From Pratylenchus scribneri (taxonomy: Eukaryota > Nematoda > Chromadorea > Rhabditida > Pratylenchidae), in assembly GCA_030063045.1 (NCBI GenBank), contig JAQSEB010000022.1, positions 868,001 through 932,000 of the forward strand: DNA of 64,000 bases. The letters run 5' to 3'. Positions 22,001 to 39,500 of this stretch are shown here, in pieces. How positions within the stretch are numbered: the stretch's first letter is position 1; each line of letters begins with the position of its first letter. The notes beneath the pieces are model-generated. The model was not told where the DNA came from. It saw nothing but the letters and a program-made list of their open reading frames with translations, and ran no database searches. The translations under genes were made by a program, and so were the position numbers.

Positions 22001-25000
22001 CTCTGAAGGGAAGAAATTGGAGTTGATACCGCCCGAAGGGCTTCAACTTGTTATTCCCAAGCTTAAATATACGCCAGGCATTGTTTCGGACAAGAGAAAA
22101 TACCCTCCAATTGATTGGATCAACCCGCAGGATGTGGATGAGCGAAATGACTTGAAATTATTGGAGGAGCAGAAAGGGTTGAAACCAGAGGAAAGAAAGG
22201 ATAAACTGCCGCCTTATTGTCGATATTGGAATAAGAATGGCGAAAGGGGTGAAAGAGAACGGATGAAGAAGATTTTGGATGATGATGAACGCCGAGAAGT
22301 GCGCCGAAGACAAAGAAAACGTCGAATGGAGGAGGATGATGCCCGAAGGAATGAGAAGAAGAGGGATGAAGAGGATGAAGTACGAAAGACTGAGAAGAAG
22401 AGAAAGGAAGAGGATGAAGAGAAAGGCCGAATCCAGGCGATGGTTCCTCCCGCATCCCCTCCACCGGAAGAATATGAACCCAATCAGTTGAAAATATGGG
22501 TGGATGAAGATCGAATTCGAGAATGGGTGGAGGGAGTAAAGCCTGAAAGTGAATTGGTGGAAAGTGAAAAGGGTGATGTGGAAATGAAAAGCGAATATAT
22601 TGAGGAAAAATGTGTGGGAAATGTGTCATTGAAGGTGGAGGAAAATAAGGGCCAAAGGGCTGGAGCAAAATTGGTGCAAAATGTGAAGAAGGAAAATGTA
22701 ATGATTAAATTGGAATTGGGAGGAAATGAGGGAATTGTTGGCAAAATTGTTGGAATTGGAGGAAATGATCTGAAGGATGTGAAGCTGGAGAAGGATGACG
22801 AAAAGGGAATGCGTGAGAACGAGAAAGGAAGTGGGAAAGTAAAAGAAGGAGATGAAAACGTCATCAAAAAGTATCTGCTCGATCGCTGGCACACCGTAGA
22901 AGAGCAATTGATAGCCAAAATGCTGGAGAAGAAAAATGTGGAACAGCAAATTCAAGACTTGACCCAGCAAATATCGGAATTGCCGAATGATGCAAATGGG
23001 GCCGTCATTAAGGAATATTTGATGAAGCGCAAAGAAAAGTTGGAGGAGGAATTGAGAGAGATGAAAATTTGGGTGCAAAATTATGAGCGGCAATTGGTGG
23101 CATTGGAGGAGCAAATCAAGGAATTGAAATGAGGCCGGAAGCAGCGGAGAGGGGACTGTCGCCAATGGCGACCTTTGGAATTAACAATCTTTGCATTTTT
23201 TTTGGTTTTTTATCTCATTTTAATCAAAATTTATCAATCATTTTCTCCTCGTCTTATATTGCCTTTGGCAAATTTATTATTCAGTGAATCCATATTTTTG
23301 CCGCATTTTTCCTTCAATCCATTCATAATATATTCATAAATCAATTTTGTTTCCCTTCAATCAAACTCCGCCCATCCCTTTTTCACTTAACCTTACCTTT
23401 TTTCAGAATTCACAATTCGTATACTTTTTTCAATTTTTAATCGAAAATAAATAAATTGGAAAATTTTAATTTTTATTCATTTTTTTGGGGAATTAGTTGA
23501 AATTGGGGAAGTGCATTGACGGGAAAAGAGTTCATCGAATTCGGAAAGGTTATTGAATTTGATTTGGTGCCTCGAATTTTTGGTTATATTGTGGACTGCG
23601 GATTGATCCACCCGCCCATCGAATTTGGTCCACGATACTTATTGGCACATTTTCATTAGAATGCAATATTAAAAGCCAAAAATTTCTTTAAATTCCTGTT
23701 TGGCAGATTTCAAAAAAATCTAAATAATCGTATTTTGAGATATATATGTTCTTATATCCCAGCTACCATTTTAAATTTTACAAATTTAAAGGTTGGCACC
23801 ATAATTTGCGGGTTATTGGCCGAAGGAAATATGGCTGAAGGGGATCGAGTCAAATTCGGTCCAAATTCCCGTGGGGAATATTGCACAGCAACCATCGAGA
23901 GTATTCATCGGAATAAGCAACCAGTGTTGAGGATTTTGGCCGGCGATAGTGCATCAATTGTTCTACGGGGTCCATCCAATGATTATTTGAATGCCACTTT
24001 ACGGAGGGTGAGTTTCCCAACGGCAAAAATTTTTTTTCCAAAAATGATTCCAAAGGGAAAATTTTAGTCAAAAGAGGCAAAAAATATCAAAAAAAAATGC
24101 CAAAAGAAGACATTTGGATTTGGTAAATCTTTGCTTGGGGGAAGGAGTTGAAATTGAAATGCCCATTGTACTGGAGGGACGGCCCACGGCCTATGGAATT
24201 AGCCCAACCACTAAACTAAAGCGAAAAGTTTATTGTGCATAATTTCAAATTTTCCAAATGAATACCAACTTTGAATTTAGAAAATTTGGCTTCATTTTAT
24301 ATCCTTAATTGGTAGGATTTGATTAGTAAATTAATTAGTGGATTTGATTGGAAATTGATAAAAAATTTGTGACCAAAAAAGTCAAAATAGGCCAAAATCG
24401 GGAAGTTTTCTTTGTTTTTTGGTCATAACATTCTAGCCAATTATAATTTGATTGATCCACTTATTTTGATATTAAAATGCTCAGAAGAGATTAATCCAAA
24501 AATATGTTTTTTGCTAGTCAGAAAGATTGATGAGATATTGGCCAAAAAGTTGCAAAATTCGTGTAACAACCTATAAAATGTTTTTTAATTCATTTAATGA
24601 TTTCTAATTTTAATATTTTTACAGGGAATGGTAGTCATCAATGAATTCAGCAAAGAAATGTTCTGTTGGAAATTCAAAGCGCACTTCTATTTATTGCAAC
24701 ATTTCGGCGAACTTTTCATTGGCTTCCAAGGAACAAGTTAGCAAAACTTTTATTTATTTGTCAAAAAAACATTAAAAATGACTAAAAAATATTTAATTTA
24801 TTCAATCAAAACTTAGGTTTACCTAATTCTAAGTTGCGTTTTTGAACCATTAAACCAAAATTGATTAAACCGTTTAAAAATTGTTGACCAAACCGTGACC
24901 AAATTATATACCATTCAACACGTCTTGACTAGCAGACTCTATCAAATTTCGGTATATATGGTTTGTAAGAACAAACCCTTCCTTAAACCGTTATAATTTC

Positions 25001-25252
25001 TGCTCTTTTTTCGACAAATTAAACCTTAATTTTTAATTGAATAATTTTTTTCAAGTTTACATTGGCTCTCTGCGTCGAACCGTAACAATTGTGGATTTTG
25101 ATGAGGCCTCAATCACCGAATGCAAATGGTACCGGGGAGTAACATTCAAATTTGTGCAACAACCGGAATATGTTCGCGTTGGAATGCCACTGATTTTCCG
25201 TGAACGTACAACAAAAGCATATGGAATTATTGATGAAACAGTGTCACTTTAG
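7018..25252 (+). CDS. GTPBP1: GTPBP1/GTPBP2-type translational GTPase, complete, 14 exons
   Basis: GTPBP1/2 proteins are EF-Tu/eRF3-like GTPases linked to mRNA surveillance and rescue of stalled ribosomes. Exons: 7018-7209, 7260-7294, 8002-8019, 8067-8175, 8729-8871, 9449-9632, 9985-10054, 10723-10927, 11394-11477, 11812-11861, 11910-12094, 23792-24007, 24625-24736, 25056-25252. They total 1800 nt, 599 residues, near the 602 of human GTPBP2; GTPBP1 and GTPBP2 are not distinguished here. Motifs: PPENDMGNIEYK, TQMKWRLCEGDGEA, P-loop GNAQSGKST, VLTQGKLDNG, RHLHEFRSGKTSSI, G3 DLAG, TREHYGLAMALGIP, G4 TKID, VGTIICGLL and a C-terminal beta-barrel (EYVRVGMPLIF). Exon 3 is an 18-nt microexon. Intron 11 (12095-23791) contains a BEL/Pao element in the same orientation. 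C. elegans cgp-1 is the likely relative. Confidence 0.95.
8210..8460. repeat. R3 copy
   Basis: An R3 repeat in GTPBP1-like intron 4, with GATTAGAGTTACGAATATGT and GAGATGATGACCTATTCC. Confidence 0.6.
8955..9125. repeat. R2 palindrome copy
   Basis: A clear R2 copy in GTPBP1-like intron 5; the two arms AATGCCAACATTTG and AAATGTTGGCATTG face each other. Confidence 0.75.
10310..10535. repeat. R3 copy with good outer inverted repeat
   Basis: The outer arms CTTTTTTCCTCACAAAAGAA (about 10329) and TTCTTTTGTGAGGAAAAAAG (about 10505) are complementary, so this is the best-preserved R3 terminus in the window. It lies in GTPBP1-like intron 7. Confidence 0.65.
11545..11703. repeat. R2 palindrome copy
   Basis: An R2 copy in GTPBP1-like intron 9, beside a short TTATTATTATTATTATT microsatellite. 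Confidence 0.7.
12549..13029 (+). repeat. 5' LTR
   Basis: It begins TGTCGCCAATGGCGACC, which contains a terminal 5-bp palindrome GTCGCC/GGCGAC, and ends GGTCCACGATA. It contains AATAAATAAATT about 140 nt before its end, a possible polyadenylation signal, and should hold the promoter. Confidence 0.95.
13036..13053 (+). promoter_or_regulatory. Candidate tRNA primer-binding site
   Basis: TGGAGCCCCGTACGGGTC starts 6 nt after the 5' LTR; its TGG pairs with a tRNA CCA end. The primer tRNA was not assigned because that needs a tRNA set from the genome. Confidence 0.6.
13054..13875 (+). other. Untranslated leader of the BEL/Pao element
   Basis: The 822 bp between the primer-binding site and the Gag ATG have no convincing gene. 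An open frame spanning the LTR end and this leader (to 13474) shows no family similarity. A packaging signal would be expected here but cannot be recognised. Confidence 0.5.
13876..15993 (+). CDS. Gag plus truncated protease (ORF1 of BEL/Pao element)
   Basis: ORF1 encodes 705 residues from the first ATG after the leader. Residues about 160-310 resemble the DUF1759 capsid-like domain (IEVPKFSGDPAKWPQFW onward). Residues 377-439 hold three CCHC-like zinc knuckles, for example CVNCLRGNHEVKDC and CPNCGGKHHKMVC. Residues about 635-690 start the aspartic protease of the DUF1758 type, with LCDGAS around Asp650 where families usually show D(S/T)G. After about residue 694 similarity stops, the frame runs 11 more codons and ends. 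The point of loss coincides with the start of the overlapping downstream frame, so the rest of the protease and the whole reverse transcriptase have been deleted. Gag itself looks intact and should form particles if expressed. Confidence 0.9.
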   Translation: MQRRTSGPIRSALGPALKLLRQHLASAQVTMNSEISPENERELKNERKVITGVLNRVENQNQLWIEYINQLPADQIQAEQDLYDAFPPRPPPPAEGAPPQPEYKTLVEWIEQGRYMLDMIEAALEEDEDEQPAHVPILENARGPRRADAVATSHPRLPQIEVPKFSGDPAKWPQFWGLFENCIDSQPVTGIEKMSYLVSRLEGNAAKLVAGYMPTNKNYTTVVKLLKERYGDERVISEALQKELMNLPRPNDTVHSLRTFSDSVERICRQLKDHRIEGNNPFFVTAIRERLPESVLTKLVEKERAERRVWKFDDLREALGEVVTVMEDVNRIKGGSDSNRVKHVSPTPNVQNRPNQRFQTGTNRERTFVTLSGNPHCSLCFGGHFPSECPQYKNAFEKSARLKEQNRCVNCLRGNHEVKDCTSNRRCPNCGGKHHKMVCFKSQGNGQNNNFGRQNTNSTPPKLNFVPSNSNSNNANFVPINSKPSNSASKSAMAPTLVGISTLVKNEANYLNENCDEEKVDLYENFGKYGELKGQIEENEIENLKFDDNEKNLNNMKMDEGKWELEAENGKFMGMNEDLPIELDDGQLNELKNLENAEDLDGLVKQISALSYQNIQKLRKMDHAYYMTKKLTISSRRNPRHQLSAVVLCDGASGFNYITDQIVRRLHPPKIHQEKVEIHGVGAREPIKIRSPTYAVWLAIMTRWG
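15963..23132 (+). CDS. RNase H - integrase - envelope - charged extension polyprotein (ORF2 of BEL/Pao element)
   Basis: This single open frame of 2389 codons overlaps ORF1 by 31 nt in another frame. The ATG at 15963 may be fortuitous, because it lies at the deletion junction (AGHYDPLGL is normally internal to pol). Order: Peptidase_A17/RNase H with Asp77, Glu123, Asp153, Asp197; integrase zinc ligands His386, His391, Cys421, Cys424; integrase D457-D520-E560; DUF5641-type tail about 680-750. From about residue 792 (genomic 18336) comes a cysteine-rich membrane glycoprotein region: signal-like LIFLSIFGILNC, internal membrane segments, a second signal-like AIVLLLLMASPQVGA, a Gc-like ectodomain with CNCRGFDGEE, and an anchor near 20830-20890. 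After the ATG at 21252 follow 626 highly charged residues. How env would be released from pol (splicing, protease or internal start) is not visible. Confidence 0.9.
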   Translation: MAGHYDPLGLTGPAMLYAKILFQKLWGEKSNWDSPLIGEEKANWMFILDHWRGQKIEIPRYFLFQNSENVGVHAFVDASDCSFAAAIYIVCGPMENRNSSLVFSKNRLKPAKRAKTLTIHKLELFGILLGIRTLKFVMEEMKVDSKDIHLWSDSQVALAWLRTKEPQPAIIDRRIKEIRTLENCVFHYVRTKQNPADMATRGTTPEGLRNSNMWWKGPEWLTDKSLWPNEIEFELKGDDEEKIPTMMTDEVFVGIGGILGKNEWLIDPEKYSAWYKLINVVENCLKFILKIGNEKMWQNPIFKWFMSHKDGIDSVPNRRKCAEYIFMNQAQKFEWENLKKYDVYEDELGMLRLHTRMGNSDCNYEQKFPLVLPKSAVTFLKLREIHVKLCHAGVETTLTEFLSQFWSPQARKQTRQMVKKCLQCRRAHSAQFALPRMPPHPSRRTRASAPFLHIGVDYAGPTLTRLPEGNIVKVWLVLITCLMTRAVYIEPTLDMTTDSFLNVFRRFVARRGRPETCLSDNGSQFVLANKTIQLLTDGTKGEIKWRFLPALSPWAGGVYERLIKLAKDGFRRSLGRLILPFDELLSFCAEIEFSMNSRPITYVSDAAGEPRPLRPIDFIHPKGIHSIEIIDRDFFEIEKRSPQNRLAAEFQSNVESLEMFFDRWRKEYLNVLRERSKWNHVGPARLTKREPKLGEIVLIREDHISRNNWPMGKIIELEGKEGAIRSVKLKLTSGKIWVRPVSRLHPLETDLDDGRETESTNVEREKVNENFRVAKEITVLAPEKVGENKHGMVTRAKAKLGMASISLISLIFLSIFGILNCSPIKFTNMSDCRGCLVQCSENGIHALVPRPFEKAEICCQDLCVVRTHVDKIDFNLPTEILLNKFSCEIKFWKNNAPNPHEKSIKCEALHECQVLKCSWCLDLILNPFCSPKMAIFVFGTLLLFGYFAICCLARTMKCCSSKLRHLCSAIIYILAVPVSLWKWLRWGKPIDPNAARQTVKQKIRNIKKGVAKTSLNWRQRSLKAAGLIIVLFMVFDNSNAKLLDKLNDERNEQIRNERQWKLETFSKYDLVLVLILGIALIYLGWIFVILEERVMEEMENERRELMRIERIRRRYQRRDRRVHWAIVLLLLMASPQVGAFSNIVSIVSQSQHCSQNGQEMICKLSSSNTLTLLPMGQTNVMLINDETNGTLGTLSVIMHKLTKKCSAKIKRFTRSYEMDVEVKRRCPGAGNCQWGSCEELGKESLVDEMENNHLPGHTFCQHVPSQSSDLCPLGVPIVQMITGPQSCLFYRQFARPKGDNVYKILECTDWENVLKAEATLEIDGKVQSHSMWLQAAQKHRWNTISFTPLSITSTDPISMRQKFLLGKDGVAVLPEKTQWGDLFCENKERANNFDCQIALEACQDCQIGQTSVKCNCRGFDGEEIMGNIENSLPLSMGNHRLYSEKDEIFVEQEYSAVQLNVDIEGLELVHKSQQAECRIEVEELQGCYQCATGAELKAKCWSDGPKFMASVECAELQFVLHCSKEGEQNTAIIPSNAEKFEKKCIAKCPSNSVELQLKGQLYYVPPKFNEILKQKIVGENAGGEGQNWGSYAENTVESVKGLLDFSFDPFILFSKFFSLAKYGFLILIFLLFAFLAIAVIVKMNPIGKVVRALLRTLILWSIIDLLANAERKEGQLPLAPFGVNCSGPRTRGGAMDKNVNELNAHPIRPNSFIKSFHHSHSISHSILFTNNSIINFLYGKSFPFSFNQKYYLYISFVVLDFGQMSHSSSEKLDYDETESVFAKGEWSDASSESTRDEEEDGEKRGEGNVTTESSEPRKCIEHSAENDMEECQNENRKNESENGKGESRIGENENENKVPKSDSRMEENDVKDPRKGVPSPASSPAPPMNLKLPRFALVERREKVKERMNQNLVNEYAGSEYWEWQKREGDWKRKLLEKRQRDCKLNRAEVFHGASNTVEQWRSDLYEIRNTNAYHDNSTAEERVRKLKYELFAINGERMLKRALENVIRSMSNSEGKKLELIPPEGLQLVIPKLKYTPGIVSDKRKYPPIDWINPQDVDERNDLKLLEEQKGLKPEERKDKLPPYCRYWNKNGERGERERMKKILDDDERREVRRRQRKRRMEEDDARRNEKKRDEEDEVRKTEKKRKEEDEEKGRIQAMVPPASPPPEEYEPNQLKIWVDEDRIREWVEGVKPESELVESEKGDVEMKSEYIEEKCVGNVSLKVEENKGQRAGAKLVQNVKKENVMIKLELGGNEGIVGKIVGIGGNDLKDVKLEKDDEKGMRENEKGSGKVKEGDENVIKKYLLDRWHTVEEQLIAKMLEKKNVEQQIQDLTQQISELPNDANGAVIKEYLMKRKEKLEEELREMKIWVQNYERQLVALEEQIKELK
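18336..21044 (+). other. Envelope-like region, phlebovirus-class glycoprotein precursor
   Basis: This part of ORF2 shows the arrangement of bunyavirus Gn/Gc precursors: an N-terminal signal, a short cysteine-rich ectodomain, a cluster of hydrophobic segments (18760-19230), a second signal near 19336-19380, then a roughly 480-residue cysteine-rich ectodomain and a final membrane anchor. Nematode BEL/Pao elements are known to have captured such class II fusion glycoproteins. Reading frame and cysteine pattern look intact. Assignment rests on architecture and short cysteine motifs, not a search. Confidence 0.75.
21252..23132 (+). other. Charged accessory domain at the 3' end of the element
   Basis: A 626-codon stretch starting at an in-frame ATG, with Ser/Glu-rich N-terminal 130 residues, a Pro-rich PSPASSPAPP linker, a middle region rich in Trp, Arg and Glu, an Arg/Glu/Asp block (22270-22430), and a C-terminal coiled-coil-like segment (EEQLIAKMLEKKNVEQQIQD). 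It does not resemble any standard BEL/Pao domain that I recognise. It lies between the envelope anchor and the polypurine tract, where accessory genes of retroviruses are found. Confidence 0.7.
23146..23156 (+). promoter_or_regulatory. Candidate polypurine tract
   Basis: GGAGAGGGGAC abuts the 3' LTR, the expected place for the plus-strand primer of an LTR element. Confidence 0.6.
23157..23637 (+). repeat. 3' LTR
   Basis: 481 bp with no difference from the 5' LTR seen by eye. It is followed by CTTAT (23638-23642), matching the duplication before the 5' LTR. Confidence 0.95.
24128..24242 (+). pseudogene. Exon-like relic resembling the last exon of the GTPBP1-like gene
   Basis: Within intron 12 (24008-24624) an open stretch ending in TAA at 24240 reads VEIEMPIVLEGRPTAYGI near its middle. 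The true terminal exon reads VRVGMPLIFRERTTKAYGI. The shared MP...R.T.AYGI pattern suggests a duplicated or alternative last exon that has diverged. No good acceptor precedes it. It may be decayed or chance. Confidence 0.3.
24800..25030. repeat. Diverged R5-type hairpin
   Basis: It has R5 vocabulary (AAACCGTTTAAAAATTG, CATTCAACACGTCTTGACTAG, AAACCGTTATAATTT) in the last GTPBP1-like intron, just before the final exon acceptor. Confidence 0.5.
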
Positions 25253-26138
25253 AATATAAAGAAAGAAGGAAATAGTGTAGAAATTAATTATTGATTTTAG
25301 AGAGAAATTATTTTTCAATGTTTTTTTTTTTTTTTTAAATGCCAATTTTGTTTACATTGTACTTTTTCCATGCCTATATATTGGTTTTATACCTGCTAAT
25401 TTGTTTACCGAATTACACTGCAATTATTTTTTTAATAATCACCTGCTTTTATTTATAGTAAACACCTCAATTTATTCAATTAATAGCCTCATTTTATATG
25501 TGTTTATTCACTGTTCACTCCCAAACTTGGTGCGGAAAATCATAATTTTGACGATGATAAAATGTCTCATTGACCTCTCTAATAAATCAGAAACCAGTTT
25601 TAGAATCTTTTACCATTTTGTAGATCTCATCGAGACGCATCGAATATCGATCGGTCTCTGATTTATTAGAGGTCAATGAGACATTTGATTCATTTTTACA
25701 ATTTCGTCAAAATTGACGATTTTTCGCACCATGGATTTACCGAACCATGCTCCCAACTCCCCATAGCTAGAACCTGAATGCTAAAATTCTTACACCAAAA
25801 TTAACTGCACTCAAAATTACTACACAATCTAAATCTTTACAGAGAAATTTTTAATTTTTAAAAGTTATTTGACTCCCCGCTCCCAAACATTTCAGCAGTT
25901 TTCACAAAGTTAGCTCCTTATCCTTATCTAAAAATTTTTCTCTGTAGATATTTTGCGTTACAATTACAACCTCTTCATTTATGAATGAATATATTTTACT
26001 TAATTAGTTGTTAGCCAAATGCCTTATTTAAAAAAGTGATGTATAAAAGTGTACATGTAAATTAATCAAAAGTTTTAATTCATTTTAAATTGAATTCTTT
26101 ATTTTTTTATATTCGAATTTCAAATATTAATCAAATAG
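25253..26138. other. Intergenic region between GTPBP1-like and TTLL5 genes
   Basis: 886 bp between two genes on the same strand. It contains one R4 repeat (25558-25690) and otherwise AT-rich sequence without coding signal. TTLL5 therefore probably has its own promoter; the gap is long for a classic nematode operon. Confidence 0.5.
25558..25690. repeat. R4 inverted-repeat element
   Basis: AATGTCTCATTGACCTCTCT faces AGAGGTCAATGAGACATTTG; inside are TAATAAATCAGAAACC and GATCTCATCGAGACGCATCG. Longer members with the TAATAAATCAGAAACC-type arm are at 33135-33420 and about 58730-59015. Confidence 0.8.
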
Positions 26139-35779
<9,641 letters not shown>

Positions 35780-36540
35780 ATTTTGAGGACCAAATAAATA
35801 AAACGCATTAACATTTTTAATTTCACATTTATTTTCATCATTTTATTTTATTATTTTTTTTTTGTTGTATTGCACAAGGAAAATTAATGTTGTTCAAATT
35901 ATATTTTAAAATGGATATAGCCTCCATAAAATGCGGGAAAATTGATTAGGATGCCAAAATAAATGAAAATATTTTCGGATATATTTTATATAAGAGTCCG
36001 TATGCAGAATAGTCGCCAAATAAGTAAAATGAGATATTGCAGAATTGTCGTCATGTGTTTCAGAAATGTCGTCATGGATGCAGAAATGTCGTTACCGAAG
36101 CAGAAATGGCTAAAAAGCCAATTCATATATTGCATAGGGGGGCGCCACAGAAGTAAAAAGCCAATTCATATATTGCAGAGGGTTGGGCCAAAAAATTATT
36201 TGATGGAATATAATAGTTATCTTAAATAAATGTTAATTAAATCATAAATTGATTATTTAGTAGAAGAATAAAATGCCTTGCCAAAACCCCCCTTATTAGT
36301 ACAGAAAGATTCCCATGTTTTTCTAAATATAGAATTAACAATTTTACACAAACATTTTTTTTAAGAATTCAAATAATATATTTCCCTCATTTTAATACAT
36401 TATAATATTTTGGGTATGAATCATATATTTATATTTAAAACGATTAAAAATTTTTTGCTCATATTCAGCGCATTTAAAATTGCACATTCGTTCATCATTT
36501 CTTATTTTTATATTTCATTCCTCTCAATTGGTTTGAATTC
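35780..36540. other. Convergent 3' intergenic region of TTLL5 and synaptotagmin genes
   Basis: 761 bp between two stop codons on opposite strands. It holds a direct repeat of AAAAAGCCAATTCATATATT (36113 and 36157) and AGAAATGTCGTCATGG-type repeats (36000-36110). No coding evidence is seen; both 3' UTRs must lie here. Confidence 0.5.
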
Positions 36541-39500
36541 TCATTTCTCTCGTCCTTGAAGGGTGTGCCATCGAACTACCTGTAATTTGGCATATATTTT
36601 CCTTTACAAAAATTGGGATGAAAAGGATATAGCTAGTTATTTTTTACTATATTTATAGCTAACTCAATTAAGAAATTATTTATATGAGAAAGATATATAT
36701 CCCCTAAAAGAACCTGGTGTGCTATGGAATTTGACCTTTTTAAATTTTAACAAGTCAAAATTACATGTCGTTTAAATTATATGTCTTTTAATTTAATAAT
36801 AACCTAATTTTTGAAAATACAGCTCAAAAGTTCGAAAATTTTAAAATCGAAATTTTGCGGATTCTTTTAGATTTCCAAAGGTTTTTTGCCTCCTATTCTT
36901 TTTACTCGGTTAAGCATTAAATTATGGTCAAAATGAACAGCCCAATAATTTAATTAATTTTTTTTTAAATATGTAGAAAATCTTTAAGGTCCTAAATTTC
37001 ATAGATAGATTAAGGCCTAAAAATTGATAAATTAACTTAAAATTTTAATAGGAAAGAACTAACCGGTCTCCGTGTCAACATCATTTCGCCCCATTGCTCT
37101 TGGGCAGCCAATCCAACTTGGGAATGTTGCAAATGGACAGAGGAAAGAATAACCTACAATAATAATAAAAAATATTTTAAAGTAAAATTTTAGAACTAAT
37201 TCAAATTATGAAAATTAGATAAAATTTTAAAAAATTTTAAAAAATGACAAAAAAATCAATAAATTTTAATTAAATTCCTTTTAAAAAATCATTTAAAATT
37301 AAATTAATTAATTAATTTTAGTATTATTTAAAAAATTCAACTTCAATACCTCGCCAATGAAATCATTTTTGCTCATTTTATCATAGTCCCAAACGGTAAT
37401 GGCCAAATGGACGCGCTAAAATTTAAAAATATATAATATTTTTAAATAATATAAATTTTTACATCCATTTTGTCGGCAGCAATTTTGAATTGGAAACTTT
37501 CGTTGTAGCTGAAAAGTGATGGAAATTTTAAGCATTCAATAAATTATAATATTGGAAAATATTTTTTGGAATGAAAATTACTCTTTTTGGCACAAAAAAT
37601 GCTTTTTTTCACTTCTATTATCAGAAGAAGTCAGTTTAAGACCCCTAAACCCTATACACAATTGATAGATCTTATCAAGAGATCGTCGATTGGTATATAT
37701 CAAATTTTAGCCAAAAGAGTATTAAACCAAAAACTGGAAATATCAAAAACCGGTTTCAATGTCAAAAAACGGTTTTGTGACAAAAAATGTATCTTTTATG
37801 TTCTACATTTTTTTGACCATAAAATTTATTTCTATATATTAAGATTAAATTCATACTACATATACTAGCTTAATAACCAACATATATTAAAAATTATAGC
37901 CATGATTTTGGCCATAAAAGTGCAATTTTAATTAATAATTACATTTTGATATTTTAGTTCGTAAATCATAATGATGATAAAAAAGATAATTAATTAATTA
38001 GTATTTGTTTTCATTAATAATATTTATTTAATTTAAATTAATCCTCACTATGGATTCAGTGTTTTGTATTTGATGGCAGTCTTCTTTTTTGCAACCAATT
38101 TTTTGCCTTCATACAGGTACAATTTCACATAGGGATCTTCATGAAATGAAAAACATTATTTTATATTTTATAATTTTTATATTTTTTATGCATTATTTAA
38201 CATTTTTTTTAATTCTTAAGTATTTTTATTAATCACCTGAAGAACCGCTGACGTCCATTTTTTTCAAATTCCTCGCCTCCATAATTGTTACAGTCATTGT
38301 GCCGGTTGCTATAAAATTAAAAAAAAAATTATTTGGATTATATTTTAATTTTTTTTTTATAATTTTTTTGAATATTAAAATTTAAAAAAAATATAAAAAA
38401 TTTATTCGAAAAATTTGTGGCCTTTTTTAGTAAACAAAATTTTTAAAAAAAACTACCCGGTCGATATCGAGTGGAAAAGCAAATGTCACCTAGGCGAGAT
38501 TCCTGGAAGATTAATTAATTGGAATTAATTAAGAAGAAATTTGTGTTTTTACCAATTCGTCCACATCTTGATGTGGCGCCTCAAAATGGCTCCACTCATC
38601 CGTTGTCTGTCCAAAGTCGACCATTTGAAGGGGAATACTGATTTGGCCCATTCTAAAAAATTGATTTAATATTTTTAAAAATATTTATTAAATTAATTGA
38701 AAAAAATTAAATATTAAAAATTTTTAATTTCCTAGAATTTAAAATTTATAATTAATTAATTTCATATTCACCGATCATCTTTGCTTAGCCTATCGAAATC
38801 GTAGGCCACAATTTCCAGCGTTTTACGGCCCAAATCCGAATAGGGAATCTGCTAATAAAAAATATAATTTTTGAAATAAAAAAATTAAAAATAACTCATT
38901 AAAAAATAATTAAATAATACTTTGAAAACGAATGTTTCATTGAAGGATGGATTCAATGTGTTTCGTTTGATGCGTGTCTCGAATTTTGGTTTGCGTTCCG
39001 GCAAAATTGTCACTTTTATATATGGGTCACTGAAAAATCAAGAAAATTTTTAAATTTTTTCAAAAGTTTAAATATAATTTTAAAAAATTTTAAAATTGAA
39101 AAAAATAAATTAAGTTAGTAAATTATGAATTATTTATATGGCAAAATTGGCCATAACAAAGGTAAAAGACAGTCGGTGTCTTAAAATTCATTCGAATTTA
39201 ATAAATTTTCTTAAAAATTGAATCTTTTTAAAAAAAAAAAAAATTAAAAATATTGGGAAAAACGGACCTCATGCCATTTCGATCCATTGCCGGCAAATCT
39301 TTGCACTCCAAAATTGTGATCGATAAACCGGACCCGATGAAATCATAGTCCAATTTGAAATGCAATGATCCGAATGAATCAGGGGTTGGCAATTGATCAC
39401 TAAAAATTTAATAAATTATTAAAATTTTTTAATATTTAAATAATTTTTTTTCAAAATTAATTTTTTAGAGAAATCAAAAATTTATTTTTTTTTTTGTCAA

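Larger units (their letters stand above)
12549..23637 (+). mobile_element. BEL/Pao LTR retrotransposon with envelope-like region, RT domain missing
   Basis: Two 481-bp direct LTRs (12549-13029 and 23157-23637), identical as far as read by eye, are flanked by the 5-bp duplication CTTAT at 12544-12548 and 23638-23642. A candidate primer-binding site follows the 5' LTR and a purine tract precedes the 3' LTR. Inside are Gag with the DUF1759-type fold and zinc knuckles, a retropepsin start, then directly the Peptidase_A17/RNase H region, integrase, DUF5641-type tail, phlebovirus-class glycoprotein region and a charged extension. The polymerase core with a YxDD motif is absent. The LTRs start TG and end TA. 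The element lies in sense orientation in intron 11 of the GTPBP1-like gene. Identical LTRs mean a recent insertion. Confidence 0.95.

Noticed and set aside
22120..23165. Several long minus-strand open frames opposite the end of ORF2
   Set aside because: They are Ser/Phe/Pro-rich shadows of the Glu/Lys-rich plus-strand sequence.
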